In this document: positions 1 to 5,654 of the stretch, piece after piece
How the letters are laid out: each line of letters opens with the position of its first letter
Numbering within the stretch: the stretch's first letter is position 1
Program-made: the position numbers and the translations under genes
Assembly: GCA_018970625.1 (NCBI GenBank)
Contig: JAGWVZ010000265.1
Coordinates: forward strand, 1 to 5,654
Reading direction: 5' to 3'
Length of the DNA: 5,654 nt
From: Myxococcales bacterium
GTDB lineage: Bacteria; Myxococcota; Bradymonadia; REDH01
Notes under the pieces: model-generated
What the model was told of the DNA's origin: nothing
The model's input: the letters and a program-made list of their open reading frames with translations, nothing else
Database searches by the model: none

Positions 1-17
1 AATCTGGACGCCTCGGC
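1..17 (+). repeat. 17-base exact direct repeat, copy 1 (at the window edge)
   Basis: The first 17 bases, aatctggacgcctcggc, recur exactly at 2311-2327 in the same reading frame and both encode Asn-Leu-Asp-Ala-Ser. In the second copy this is the opening strand of PKD1. In the first copy the following residues do not look like a PKD domain. The match may extend upstream of the window. Confidence 0.7.
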
Positions 18-375
18 TCCGTTGCGAACGCTGCTGGACCTGACGTGTACGGGCGATTCGGTGAGCGGGGCTTATCTGTCGACACCGGACGGCTCAACCG
101 ACATTTTCCGGTGGGACGCCGAGGTGCCGTCACCGCTCACACCCACCCCCGGCAGCGGAGACGTGGGGGATTATTGCACGCCGGCGACCGCGGGCCAGAT
201 TCTGGCGCGTCGCGAAACGGTGGCCGGGCCGCCCGTGATTGTAACGGCGCTCGACAACCAGGTTCTCTACAACGCGATCGCACCGGACCTGTTTCGCGGC
301 CGTGATCAGGACACCGACGGGGTTCCGGACTTCTCGGAGCTGTATCAGAACCAGATTGTCTTTCTGCTGGAGTCA
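1..375 (+). other. C-terminal part of a first alpha/beta unit with EF-hand-like loop (within the large CDS)
   Basis: Residues about 76-124 read as the end of a domain like those that follow: a beta strand (PPVIVTALDNQ), a helix start with Tyr-Asn-Ala (VLYNAIAPDLF), then an acidic loop at residues 102-113 with Asp 102, 104, 106, Gly 107, Asp 110 and Glu 113, then an Asn-Gln helix (YQNQIVFLLE). The loop matches the 12-residue EF-hand/TSP3 calcium-binding pattern. Cys16 and Cys59 lie in the upstream part and could form a disulfide. The body of this domain is cut off by the window start, so its fold is judged only by its likeness to the later units. Confidence 0.5.
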
Positions 376-3300
376 CGCCCGGCGGCCCTGCTGGCCTACG
401 CGCCGGCGCCGGTCGCCTTTCTGGAAGCGTGGGCCGACCGCTACGATGGCAATGTGGAGTACGTGGCGACCGCATCGGCTCTCGCTCTGGCCCTCGCCGA
501 CGACGAGTACTCCGCCATCTATATGGAGCCGGGTGACAGCGCCGATGGAGCCGACGTGCTGGCTGCGCTCGAAGTCGCAGATAACGCAGGTGTTCCGGCC
601 ATTTTTTCGAGCGATAACCTGGATGCCGCTGGGGCCGAACTACGGACCGCTCTGGGTGTTGATGCCGATGGAGACCAACCGGTAGCCCCATCGCTGACGG
701 CTGCCAGTGGCCTCCTGGGACGTCTGGCCTTCGCGCAGCCCGAGGTGGTGTCGCCTGCGCTCAGCTTTGTGGCCGGACGATCGGACTTTGGTGACCGCCT
801 GACGACGACCGACCCGAGCATCGCGCTGGCGCAATTCGGTGGTGACGCTCCCGGAACGGCAGCTGTCGCATTTGCCGAGCGGCGCCTGACCGTTGCTGGC
901 TTCGCGCTGTCGTCGCTGGCCAGCGGCGACAACACTTCGATCTTCTTCAACAATCTACTCCGATTGACGACTTCGCTGGGCCCCGTCGCGCTCGTGCTTT
1001 CGGACAGCGATGCCCCATTTGAGTCACCGCTCTATACCGAAGCCGGGCGTGTCGGCTACCTGCCGGTCGTGGCAACCACTACAACGGAGGCCGTCCTGGG
1101 CCTTCAGGACGCACCTGCGGCTGTGCTGGTAGAGGATGCTACAGGTTCCCTCTGGAGCGAGACGGACGCCGACGCCTTCCTGTCGGGACTTCAGACACTG
1201 CCTTCGACAGCTCAGCTTCTTTACATGGGCACTGGGCTTTCGAACTCCACCGGTCTGGCTACCATTCTGGGAGTCACCATTGAGGGTGAGATTACCACCC
1301 CTACCGTTGTCTCGCAGGTGCGAAGCCATCTGGGGCGTTTGTTCTCTACGCCTGAGGCCACCCCGGCATCGCTTCCTGTTCGTGGCCCGGGGACCAATTC
1401 GCTCGTTCTCGCGGCTTCGGACGGGTACGTCGGCGCGCCCTTTGCCACCTGGAGTGACGGTTCGCCTGCCGGCCTGACCGTTCAGTCCGCGGACGGCTCA
1501 CGGCCCGGCTGGACCAGCGTCAACGGCTTCAACGTGGCCACCTTTCTCGGGAGTGACGCGGACGGCGATCGGCTGGACGATCTGACGGAATTGATTCGCA
1601 ATCAGCTGTCGGCGATGCTGAACCCACCTACCGTCCTGTTCATTTCAGACGGTGCCATCCCTGACTCGGTGCTCTATCGTGCCGCACTCTACACGGGTCT
1701 TCGTCCCTCGCCGGTCCCGGTGAGCGACACCTCGGACGCCCTTGCGTCAGCCACCGGGAACGACCTTCAGGTCGTGATCGAGCTGGCGCAGTCCGTTGGA
1801 GCGTTCGACGAAGCAGGGCTCTCGGCGCTTTCGGCGTGGCAGTCTTCACGTCGCGGCATGGTCGCTTCGATCCCCGACCTGTCGGCTTCTCCTGCTCTCG
1901 CCTCCGCACTCGGCGCAGTCGTGTCACGCAACCTGCCGGCGGTGCAGCAGCTTGTTCCCGGAAGTGTTGCTCCCGACCAGATCTTCTTCACCCCCGTCGA
2001 GGTGCCTTATCCACTCCCGATGCAGGCCCCCGGTACTGAACCGGTTGACTACGGTGACGAGCTCACAGCGACGGCTGCAACAGGCGCGATTCGATGGCGC
2101 TCCAGCCTGGGTCCGATCGCGACCGTTTACGCCGCTGACGGCACTTCGCTCATCAATGCGTTCCGCGCGTCGCTCCTCGCCGAAAGCGATGACGACGGCG
2201 ACGGCGTCAGTGATCGGGTGCAGTTGTTCGTGAATCAGCTCGTTCGCACGGGACGAGTACCCGTCGCGCTGGTGGACGCGCCCGAACGGTTCGAGGAGGG
2301 CACCTTCGTGAATCTGGACGCCTCGGCCAGCTACGACCCGTTTGGAGAGACGCTGACGTTCACCTGGGACTTCGATGCAGACGGCAGCTATGACGACGCT
2401 ACGGGGGCGAACGTGCGTTTTGATGGCACCCGGGTGAACGGCGATGGGACCGAGTCGATACCCCTCTCTGTACGCGTCCGTAACGCATCCGGTCTGGTAG
2501 CCACGTACAGCTTCAGTATGATCGCGGACAATGTGGCACCCACGGTTGAGGCCGGGGCCGACCGCAATGTGAATCAGGGAACCCTCGCCAACTTCAACGT
2601 GAGCATCGCAGACGTTGTGGGCGATACCTTCCCCCGGGTCGAATGGGATTTCGGTGACGGCGAATCGGCGTTTGGCGAGTCAGTATCGCATCAGTATGAC
2701 GTCGTTGGCGCCTACGTGGTCACCGTTACGGTTGAAGACTCGGATGGAGCGGTTGCAACCGATACCTTTACGGTAAATTATCTGAACGTGGCACCTTCGA
2801 TTGAAATCGGAGCGTATCCACCGACCGATGAAGGTTCTGAAATCACGTTTACAGCGACAGGCTCGGACCCGGGCAACGACCCATTCGAGGTGCGCTGGAC
2901 CTTTGGCGACGGCAACACGGCCACTGGAACGAGTGTCCGGCATGTCTTCCGCGACAATGGTTCGTTCACGGTCACAGCCACGGCGGTCGAGCTGGCAGAT
3001 GTCGCAGTGACCCGCTCAGACTCCGCGCCGGTGCAGGTGCGCAATCTTCCACCGCGAATCGACAACGAGCCGCCCGTCGAAGCGACGGACGGCGAGGTCT
3101 ATTCGTGGAGCGTGGCGGTGAGCGATGCCGGAGCCGATACCTTTACCTACCGCCTGACGACCGCCCCCGTGGGCATGACGGTAAGCGGCGGTGGTCAGGT
3201 GACCTGGACGCCGGGAAGTGATGGGTTCGGCAGCCGAAACGCGACGCTTGTCGTTCGGGACGATGATGGTGGTGAGGCTACCGTCTCGTGGACCATGGCG

Positions 3301-4995
3301 ATCCTGTTCGACGACACCGATAACGGAGGGGCACCGGATAGCTGCGAAGCGAGCTTCGGCTATGACCCCGACGACGCGACCGACGATCAGTCTGACGATG
3401 ACGGAGACGGCCTGACGCTGGAGCAGGAGTGCTTCCAGAATCGTGACCCTTCCTCGTTCAGCGGGCCGCCTGCACCCGAGCTGGTAGAACCCCTCGGCGG
3501 CGTCAGTGTCACGTTTGCTGCCTTCGATCTGGTGGCAACCAACGTGGATGACCCGGACGGAGACACCGTCACCTACGATTTCGAGCTCTACAGCGACGCG
3601 GAGCTCACGACGCTCGTCGTTGAAGCGTCAGGAGTCGCTGAGCGCGCCGGCGCACAGACCTACGTGGAGGTGGCAGAGCCTCTGACCGAGGATGCACGTT
3701 ACTGGTGGCGTGCCCGCGGGGTGGGTGCTGACACCCCCGGTGCGTGGTCCGAAGTAGGCGAATTCATCTTTAACCTCGAGAATAGCCCTCCCGGTCGTGC
3801 GACCGCCAATGCGCCCGTAGGTGCGACCAACCAGCTGCGGCCAACGTTCCGGGTGCTGAATGCAGTCGACCCCGAAGGCGAAATCCTGACCTACACGATT
3901 CAGGTGTACGAAGGCACTGACCTGAATGTTGGCACAGCACTGGTGAATGTGACGGATATCGCCGAAGGTTCGGGAGGCATTACCGAGTTCGTCCCCGACA
4001 TCGACTTCGCCGAGGACACCACCTACACGTGGCGGGTCCGTGCTACAGACACCGGACGCCCACGCCGAACAGGCCCCTTCGATATCGCCACTTTCCGCGT
4101 CGATCAGTCGAATGGCCCACCGACAACGCCCGAACCCTTCTCCCCGATCGACGATGCAGTGGTGCCTCTGGGTGAATCGGTGACGCTGGCATGGAATGCG
4201 AGCTCGGACCCCGACGACGACCCTATCCTGTACACCGTCTCCTGCGCTACCGATGAATCCTTTGAAAACATCGTCGCCGAAGCCGAGGTGCCGCAGCAGG
4301 TCGCGGTTCCCCGCCCGAGCGTCATTCTGCGGTTCGACCTTCAACCCGCCACGACCTACCATTGGCGCGTGCAGGCCGCTGATACCACGCAGGTGAGCGA
4401 CTTTGCCTTCGCCCGCTTCGTGACGGATGAGGTGAACGTTGCTCCTCCCACTCCGGTGCTGATTTCTCCCGCCACCGCCGAGGAAGTCACAGTGCCTGAA
4501 GATGCACCCACGTTGACGTTCATTCTGGAGAACGTCGCCGATGAGAACGTCAACGACACCATCACGTACCACATTCAGGTCGCACAGCGCGCCGACATGC
4601 GCGACCTCGTCCTGAACGCAGACACGATCGCTGAAGGAGCCGACGGGCAAACCACCTACGATGGAACGCTGGACCTGCCGGATGGCTTCTCGGGACAGCT
4701 CTTCTGGCGGGCGCGTGCATTTGATGGCACGGCACGTTCTGCCTGGTCGCCCGTGACCGGCTTCAGTCTGGTCACGACCGAATCGACCGATTCCGATGCA
4801 GGCACGGATGGAAGTGGATTCGACGCCAGCCCCGACGCGATCGCGGACGGAGGAACAGCACAGGGCGGTGGAGGTGGCGACGACGGCGGTTGCACCGCAG
4901 CGCCCGGCTCGCCTTCCACAGGCTGGCTGCTCGTCGTTGGATTCACAGCCGTGGTGCTCGCGGGTCGTCGCCGCACCACGACTGGCGCTGCGTAA
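1..4995 (+). CDS. Large multidomain cell-surface protein with MYXO-CTERM anchor (5' partial)
   Basis: The frame is open from base 1 with no visible start, and stops at TAA 4993-4995. The TTG at 22 has no ribosome binding site and cuts into a continuing domain, so the gene begins upstream. Visible domains by residue: end of an alpha/beta unit (about 60-124), three further alpha/beta units (126-327, 328-543, 544-752), three PKD domains (754-1016), a cadherin-like/putative-Ig domain (1017-1102), a TSP3-like calcium segment (1104-1155), four FN3-like domains (1156-1592), a Ser/Asp/Gly linker and a MYXO-CTERM signal (1630-1658). There are only six Cys (16, 59, 1115, 1144, 1415, 1631), as is common for exported proteins. 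PKD, FN3 and cadherin-like domains usually mediate adhesion or polymer binding outside the cell. A surface-displayed adhesin or structural protein is therefore inferred, but the ligand is unknown. No catalytic motif was seen. The reading frame and surface location are well supported; the exact function is not. Confidence 0.95.
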   Translation, partial: NLDASAPLRTLLDLTCTGDSVSGAYLSTPDGSTDIFRWDAEVPSPLTPTPGSGDVGDYCTPATAGQILARRETVAGPPVIVTALDNQVLYNAIAPDLFRGRDQDTDGVPDFSELYQNQIVFLLESRPAALLAYAPAPVAFLEAWADRYDGNVEYVATASALALALADDEYSAIYMEPGDSADGADVLAALEVADNAGVPAIFSSDNLDAAGAELRTALGVDADGDQPVAPSLTAASGLLGRLAFAQPEVVSPALSFVAGRSDFGDRLTTTDPSIALAQFGGDAPGTAAVAFAERRLTVAGFALSSLASGDNTSIFFNNLLRLTTSLGPVALVLSDSDAPFESPLYTEAGRVGYLPVVATTTTEAVLGLQDAPAAVLVEDATGSLWSETDADAFLSGLQTLPSTAQLLYMGTGLSNSTGLATILGVTIEGEITTPTVVSQVRSHLGRLFSTPEATPASLPVRGPGTNSLVLAASDGYVGAPFATWSDGSPAGLTVQSADGSRPGWTSVNGFNVATFLGSDADGDRLDDLTELIRNQLSAMLNPPTVLFISDGAIPDSVLYRAALYTGLRPSPVPVSDTSDALASATGNDLQVVIELAQSVGAFDEAGLSALSAWQSSRRGMVASIPDLSASPALASALGAVVSRNLPAVQQLVPGSVAPDQIFFTPVEVPYPLPMQAPGTEPVDYGDELTATAATGAIRWRSSLGPIATVYAADGTSLINAFRASLLAESDDDGDGVSDRVQLFVNQLVRTGRVPVALVDAPERFEEGTFVNLDASASYDPFGETLTFTWDFDADGSYDDATGANVRFDGTRVNGDGTESIPLSVRVRNASGLVATYSFSMIADNVAPTVEAGADRNVNQGTLANFNVSIADVVGDTFPRVEWDFGDGESAFGESVSHQYDVVGAYVVTVTVEDSDGAVATDTFTVNYLNVAPSIEIGAYPPTDEGSEITFTATGSDPGNDPFEVRWTFGDGNTATGTSVRHVFRDNGSFTVTATAVELADVAVTRSDSAPVQVRNLPPRIDNEPPVEATDGEVYSWSVAVSDAGADTFTYRLTTAPVGMTVSGGGQVTWTPGSDGFGSRNATLVVRDDDGGEATVSWTMAILFDDTDNGGAPDSCEASFGYDPDDATDDQSDDDGDGLTLEQECFQNRDPSSFSGPPAPELVEPLGGVSVTFAAFDLVATNVDDPDGDTVTYDFELYSDAELTTLVVEASGVAERAGAQTYVEVAEPLTEDARYWWRARGVGADTPGAWSEVGEFIFNLENSPPGRATANAPVGATNQLRPTFRVLNAVDPEGEILTYTIQVYEGTDLNVGTALVNVTDIAEGSGGITEFVPDIDFAEDTTYTWRVRATDTGRPRRTGPFDIATFRVDQSNGPPTTPEPFSPIDDAVVPLGESVTLAWNASSDPDDDPILYTVSCATDESFENIVAEAEVPQQVAVPRPSVILRFDLQPATTYHWRVQAADTTQVSDFAFARFVTDEVNVAPPTPVLISPATAEEVTVPEDAPTLTFILENVADENVNDTITYHIQVAQRADMRDLVLNADTIAEGADGQTTYDGTLDLPDGFSGQLFWRARAFDGTARSAWSPVTGFSLVTTESTDSDAGTDGSGFDASPDAIADGGTAQGGGGGDDGGCTAAPGSPSTGWLLVVGFTAVVLAGRRRTTTGAA
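376..2256 (+). repeat. Three tandem divergent alpha/beta domains, two ending in EF-hand-like loops (within the large CDS)
   Basis: Three units of about 200-215 residues start with a hydrophobic strand (AALLAYA 128-134, PVALVLSD 328-335, TVLFISD 544-550). Each continues through alternating strand/helix segments to a Leu-Gly or Ala-Leu-Gly step, and closes with a strand plus an Asn-containing helix (FFNNLL 315-320, NGFNVATFL 508-516, TSLINAF 715-721). This is the order seen in class I glutamine amidotransferase-like and ThuA-like domains, where the last strand is followed by a helix bearing Asn. Units two and three then carry acidic loops (519-530 and 730-741) followed by an Asn-Gln-Leu helix; unit one lacks the loop. 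None contains a Cys, so a GATase/PfpI-type nucleophile is absent. The fold is inferred from pattern only; the repeat relation is clearest at the unit ends. Confidence 0.55.
2260..3048 (+). repeat. Three tandem PKD domains (within the large CDS)
   Basis: PKD1 spans residues about 754-846, with LDASASYDP (772-780) and WDFDADG (789-795). PKD2 spans about 847-931, with the classic WDFGDG (882-887), then His897, Tyr899, Gly903, Tyr905 and the VTVTVEDSDG strand. PKD3 spans about 932-1016, with DEGSEITFTATGSDPG (943-958), WTFGDG (966-971) and HVFRDNGSFTVT (981-992). PKD1 is the most divergent: its second half lacks the usual H-x-Y-x(3)-G-x-Y stretch. PKD domains are extracellular beta-sandwiches used as spacers or for protein and carbohydrate binding. 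Confidence 0.93.
2311..2327 (+). repeat. 17-base exact direct repeat, copy 2 (in PKD1)
   Basis: Identical to bases 1-17 and in the same frame. It encodes residues 771-775, Asn-Leu-Asp-Ala-Ser, the common first-strand motif of PKD domains. Part of the identity may reflect shared amino acids plus strong codon preference. Confidence 0.7.
3049..3306 (+). other. Cadherin-like / putative-Ig domain (within the large CDS)
   Basis: Residues 1017-1102 follow the He_PIG/cadherin-like pattern: PPRI start, a Gly-Glu-x-Tyr-x-Trp strand (1031-1036), an Asp-containing turn before TFTYRL (1047-1052), then the hallmark APVGMTVSGGGQVTWTP (1055-1071), and a final strand ending in RDDDGGEATVSW. Domains of this family are extracellular beta-sandwiches, often in tandem with PKD and FN3 domains in bacterial surface proteins. 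Acidic residues at the turns suggest calcium-stabilised packing, which is an inference. Confidence 0.8.
3310..3465 (+). other. TSP3-like calcium-binding segment bracketed by two Cys (within the large CDS)
   Basis: Residues 1104-1155 begin DDTDNGGAPDSCE, contain GYDPDDATDDQSDDDGDG and end LEQECFQNRDP. The acidic loop 1131-1143 has Asp at alternating positions followed by Gly and a terminal Glu, as in TSP3/dockerin-type calcium sites. This layout (Asp-Gly-rich, Cys, Asp-Pro-x-Asp, DxDGDGL, Glu-Cys, Asp-Pro) is common between repeat arrays in myxobacterial surface proteins. Cys1115 and Cys1144 flank the loops and may form a disulfide. The segment divides the PKD/cadherin-like half from the FN3 half. 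Confidence 0.8.
3466..4776 (+). repeat. Four tandem FN3-like domains (within the large CDS)
   Basis: Four units of about 105-112 residues (about 1156-1260, 1261-1370, 1371-1477, 1481-1592) begin with a Pro-rich strand (PPAPELVEP, PPGRATANAP, PPTTPEPFSP, PPTPVLISP). Each has a Asp/Glu-rich turn followed by a TYxxxVY-type strand (VTYDFELY, LTYTIQVY, ILYTVSCA, ITYHIQVA). Each ends in the typical Tyr/Phe-x-Trp-Arg-x-Arg/Gln-Ala strand (YWWRARG, YTWRVRA, YHWRVQA, LFWRARA), mostly followed by a Trp-Ser or Phe strand. They are clearly homologous but divergent. The likely role is a stalk or ligand-binding region next to the membrane anchor. Confidence 0.85.
4777..4890 (+). other. Low-complexity Asp/Gly/Ser/Thr linker before the anchor (within the large CDS)
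   Basis: Residues 1593-1630 are rich in Thr, Ser, Asp, Ala and Gly, ending in a run of five Gly and then Asp-Asp-Gly-Gly. No hydrophobic core is visible, so it is probably a disordered spacer holding the FN3 stalk away from the envelope. Such linkers are usual just before MYXO-CTERM signals. Confidence 0.8.
4888..4992 (+). other. MYXO-CTERM surface-sorting signal (within the large CDS)
   Basis: Residues 1630-1664 hold Gly-Cys1631, a short Pro/Ser spacer, a hydrophobic helix of about 15 residues (GWLLVVGFTAVVLAG, 1641-1655), then Arg-Arg-Arg 1656-1658 and a short tail ending the protein. This tripartite Cys / membrane helix / Arg-cluster layout is that of MYXO-CTERM proteins, which known work in Myxococcus links to myxosortase processing, lipid attachment near the Cys and surface display. 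An ordinary C-terminal membrane anchor is the alternative, but the Cys and the preceding Gly-rich linker favour the sorting signal. Confidence 0.85.
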
Positions 4996-5165
4996 CGCGA
5001 ACTCTCCTGCGTCACTTTTGGCGCAGACGCTGGCGCCATTTTTCCTCGTTGCGCGGGCTTGCGAACCGCTCGGCGGTCGTTTAGTGTCGGGCGCCCCTTC
5101 GTACGAGTCGGTGCCAGCTGCATGTTGGCATGTTCTGGCCTGACAGGTACCCTCTCGGTTGCTGC
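4996..5165. other. Intergenic region between the surface-protein gene and the next gene
   Basis: This 170-base gap holds the terminator at 5019-5043, a short dyad ACCGC-TCG-GCGGT at 5065-5077, and a second inverted repeat TGCCA-N9-TGGCA at 5112-5130, which overlaps the tandem hexamer CATGTT (5121-5126 and 5129-5134). A promoter for the downstream gene is expected here because of the terminator, but no convincing -35/-10 pair is visible. No tRNA or recognisable small RNA was seen. Confidence 0.6.
5019..5043 (+). terminator. Intrinsic (Rho-independent) terminator of the large surface-protein gene
   Basis: TGGCGC (5019-5024) pairs with GCGCCA (5033-5038), followed directly by five T (5039-5043). 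With G5032 bulged, A5025-G5026 can also pair with C5030-T5031 around an ACG loop, giving up to eight base pairs. It lies 24 bases after the TAA. The other strand has no T-run after the stem, so it should act only in the forward direction. It implies that the next gene needs its own promoter. Confidence 0.75.
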
Positions 5166-5654
5166 ATGAACGACAATCTGGATATTGAATCGCCTGTCCT
5201 CCCTCCCACATCGATGATTGCGATCGGTGTGCTGGACTTCGGAGACTACCAACGGCGTGTTTTGCCTCTACTCGAGCGGGCCAAGACTCCCGCGTCACGC
5301 GTACAGGCGGTACACGACCTGCGCGCGATCGCACAGACCATCAGTGACAAGGGTCGGCGCGAAGAGGCCATGACCCACATCGATCGTCTCGATGGCTCGT
5401 TGCAGAATAACCGGTGGAACCGAAACGCTGCAGGCCAGATCATTGAATCCATTTGCGTCCACCGCATCGCACGCATTTCGGACAGCCTGAACACCTTCCG
5501 AAACATCATGGAGTTCGTGTACCGGTGGGATGCTGATCACGCCGAGACAATCTACGTGTTTATGGCTCACCTGAGTGACCGAACGCTGGCCAGCGCGACC
5601 TCTGTCGAAGCGTGGCGAGTTGTCCTGGAGCCACACGAGGTCACGGCACCCGCC
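5166..5654 (+). CDS. Hypothetical helical protein (3' partial)
   Basis: The ATG at 5166 opens a frame that runs 163 codons to the window edge without a stop; the frame is open back to a TAG at 5082-5084. The protein starts MNDNLDIESPVLPPTS, a short Pro-containing segment, then FGDYQRRVLPLLERA and a chain of charged, amphipathic helices (for example RREEAMTHIDRL and RNIMEFVYRW). It has no signal peptide or membrane segment, so it is probably cytoplasmic. Pairs of helices could suggest a TPR- or HEAT-like alpha-solenoid, but no repeat signature is clear and I do not recognise the family. An in-frame ATG at 5130 would add 12 residues (MFWPDRYPLGCC). Neither start has a purine-rich ribosome binding site; 5166 is preferred because the added segment looks unlike coding sequence. 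Codon use resembles the upstream gene, with G/C favoured at third positions. Confidence 0.75.
   Translation, partial: MNDNLDIESPVLPPTSMIAIGVLDFGDYQRRVLPLLERAKTPASRVQAVHDLRAIAQTISDKGRREEAMTHIDRLDGSLQNNRWNRNAAGQIIESICVHRIARISDSLNTFRNIMEFVYRWDADHAETIYVFMAHLSDRTLASATSVEAWRVVLEPHEVTAPA

Noticed and set aside
22..24. TTG as the true start of the large protein
   Set aside because: The frame is open upstream to base 1, there is no ribosome binding site, and no signal peptide follows, although the protein is clearly exported.
137..953. Several other-frame open stretches on both strands over the alpha/beta region
   Set aside because: All overlap the large gene, and their translations are Arg/Pro/Ser-rich without recognisable motifs; they are shadows of its codon bias.
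5059..5087. Possible promoter TTGCGA-N17-TAGTGT before the second gene
   Set aside because: The -35 matches four of six and the -10 only three of six consensus bases, which is too weak to call in GC-rich DNA.
3628..5334. Open reading frame of 568 codons on the minus strand
   Set aside because: It lies opposite well-supported FN3 and MYXO-CTERM coding sequence, crosses the terminator and runs into the second gene. Its translation is rich in Arg, Gly, His and Cys with no domain pattern, as expected for the antisense of GC-rich codons.
5246..5636. Two minus-strand open stretches opposite the second gene
   Set aside because: The forward frame has a more normal amino-acid composition with amphipathic helices and the same third-position G/C preference as the upstream gene, so the minus-strand frames look like shadows.

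Overview
The window is GC-rich (about 60 percent by eye) and reads as chromosomal DNA of a predatory or social Gram-negative bacterium of the Myxococcota/Bradymonadia (former Deltaproteobacteria) type. The main evidence is the end of the large protein: a Gly/Asp-rich linker, a Gly-Cys, one hydrophobic segment and an Arg cluster, which is the layout of the MYXO-CTERM surface-sorting signal. The lineage call is an inference from this signal and the overall protein style, not from a marker gene.

Positions 1-4995 are one open reading frame that is already open at base 1, so the true N-terminus (presumably with a signal peptide) lies upstream. The visible 1664 residues form a mosaic exoprotein. 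In order it has the tail of one alpha/beta domain, three more tandem alpha/beta domains of glutamine-amidotransferase-like/flavodoxin-like pattern without any Cys nucleophile, three PKD domains, a cadherin-like/putative-Ig domain, a Cys-bracketed calcium-binding TSP3-like segment, four FN3-like domains, a low-complexity linker and the MYXO-CTERM anchor. EF-hand-type Asp loops sit at the ends of three of the four alpha/beta units. Residue numbers in all entries count the codon at base 1 as residue 1.

Positions 4996-5165 are intergenic. A good intrinsic terminator lies 24 bases after the stop codon, followed by weak dyads near the next gene. From 5166 (or 5130) to the window edge, a second gene on the same strand encodes a charged, probably helical cytoplasmic protein that I do not recognise; it is truncated by the window end.

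The terminator suggests the two genes are separate transcription units. I see no metabolic or operonic link between them, and no RNA gene, mobile element or CRISPR array. I did not find a clearly new multi-gene system. The most unusual element is the tandem alpha/beta array with calcium loops in the exoprotein.
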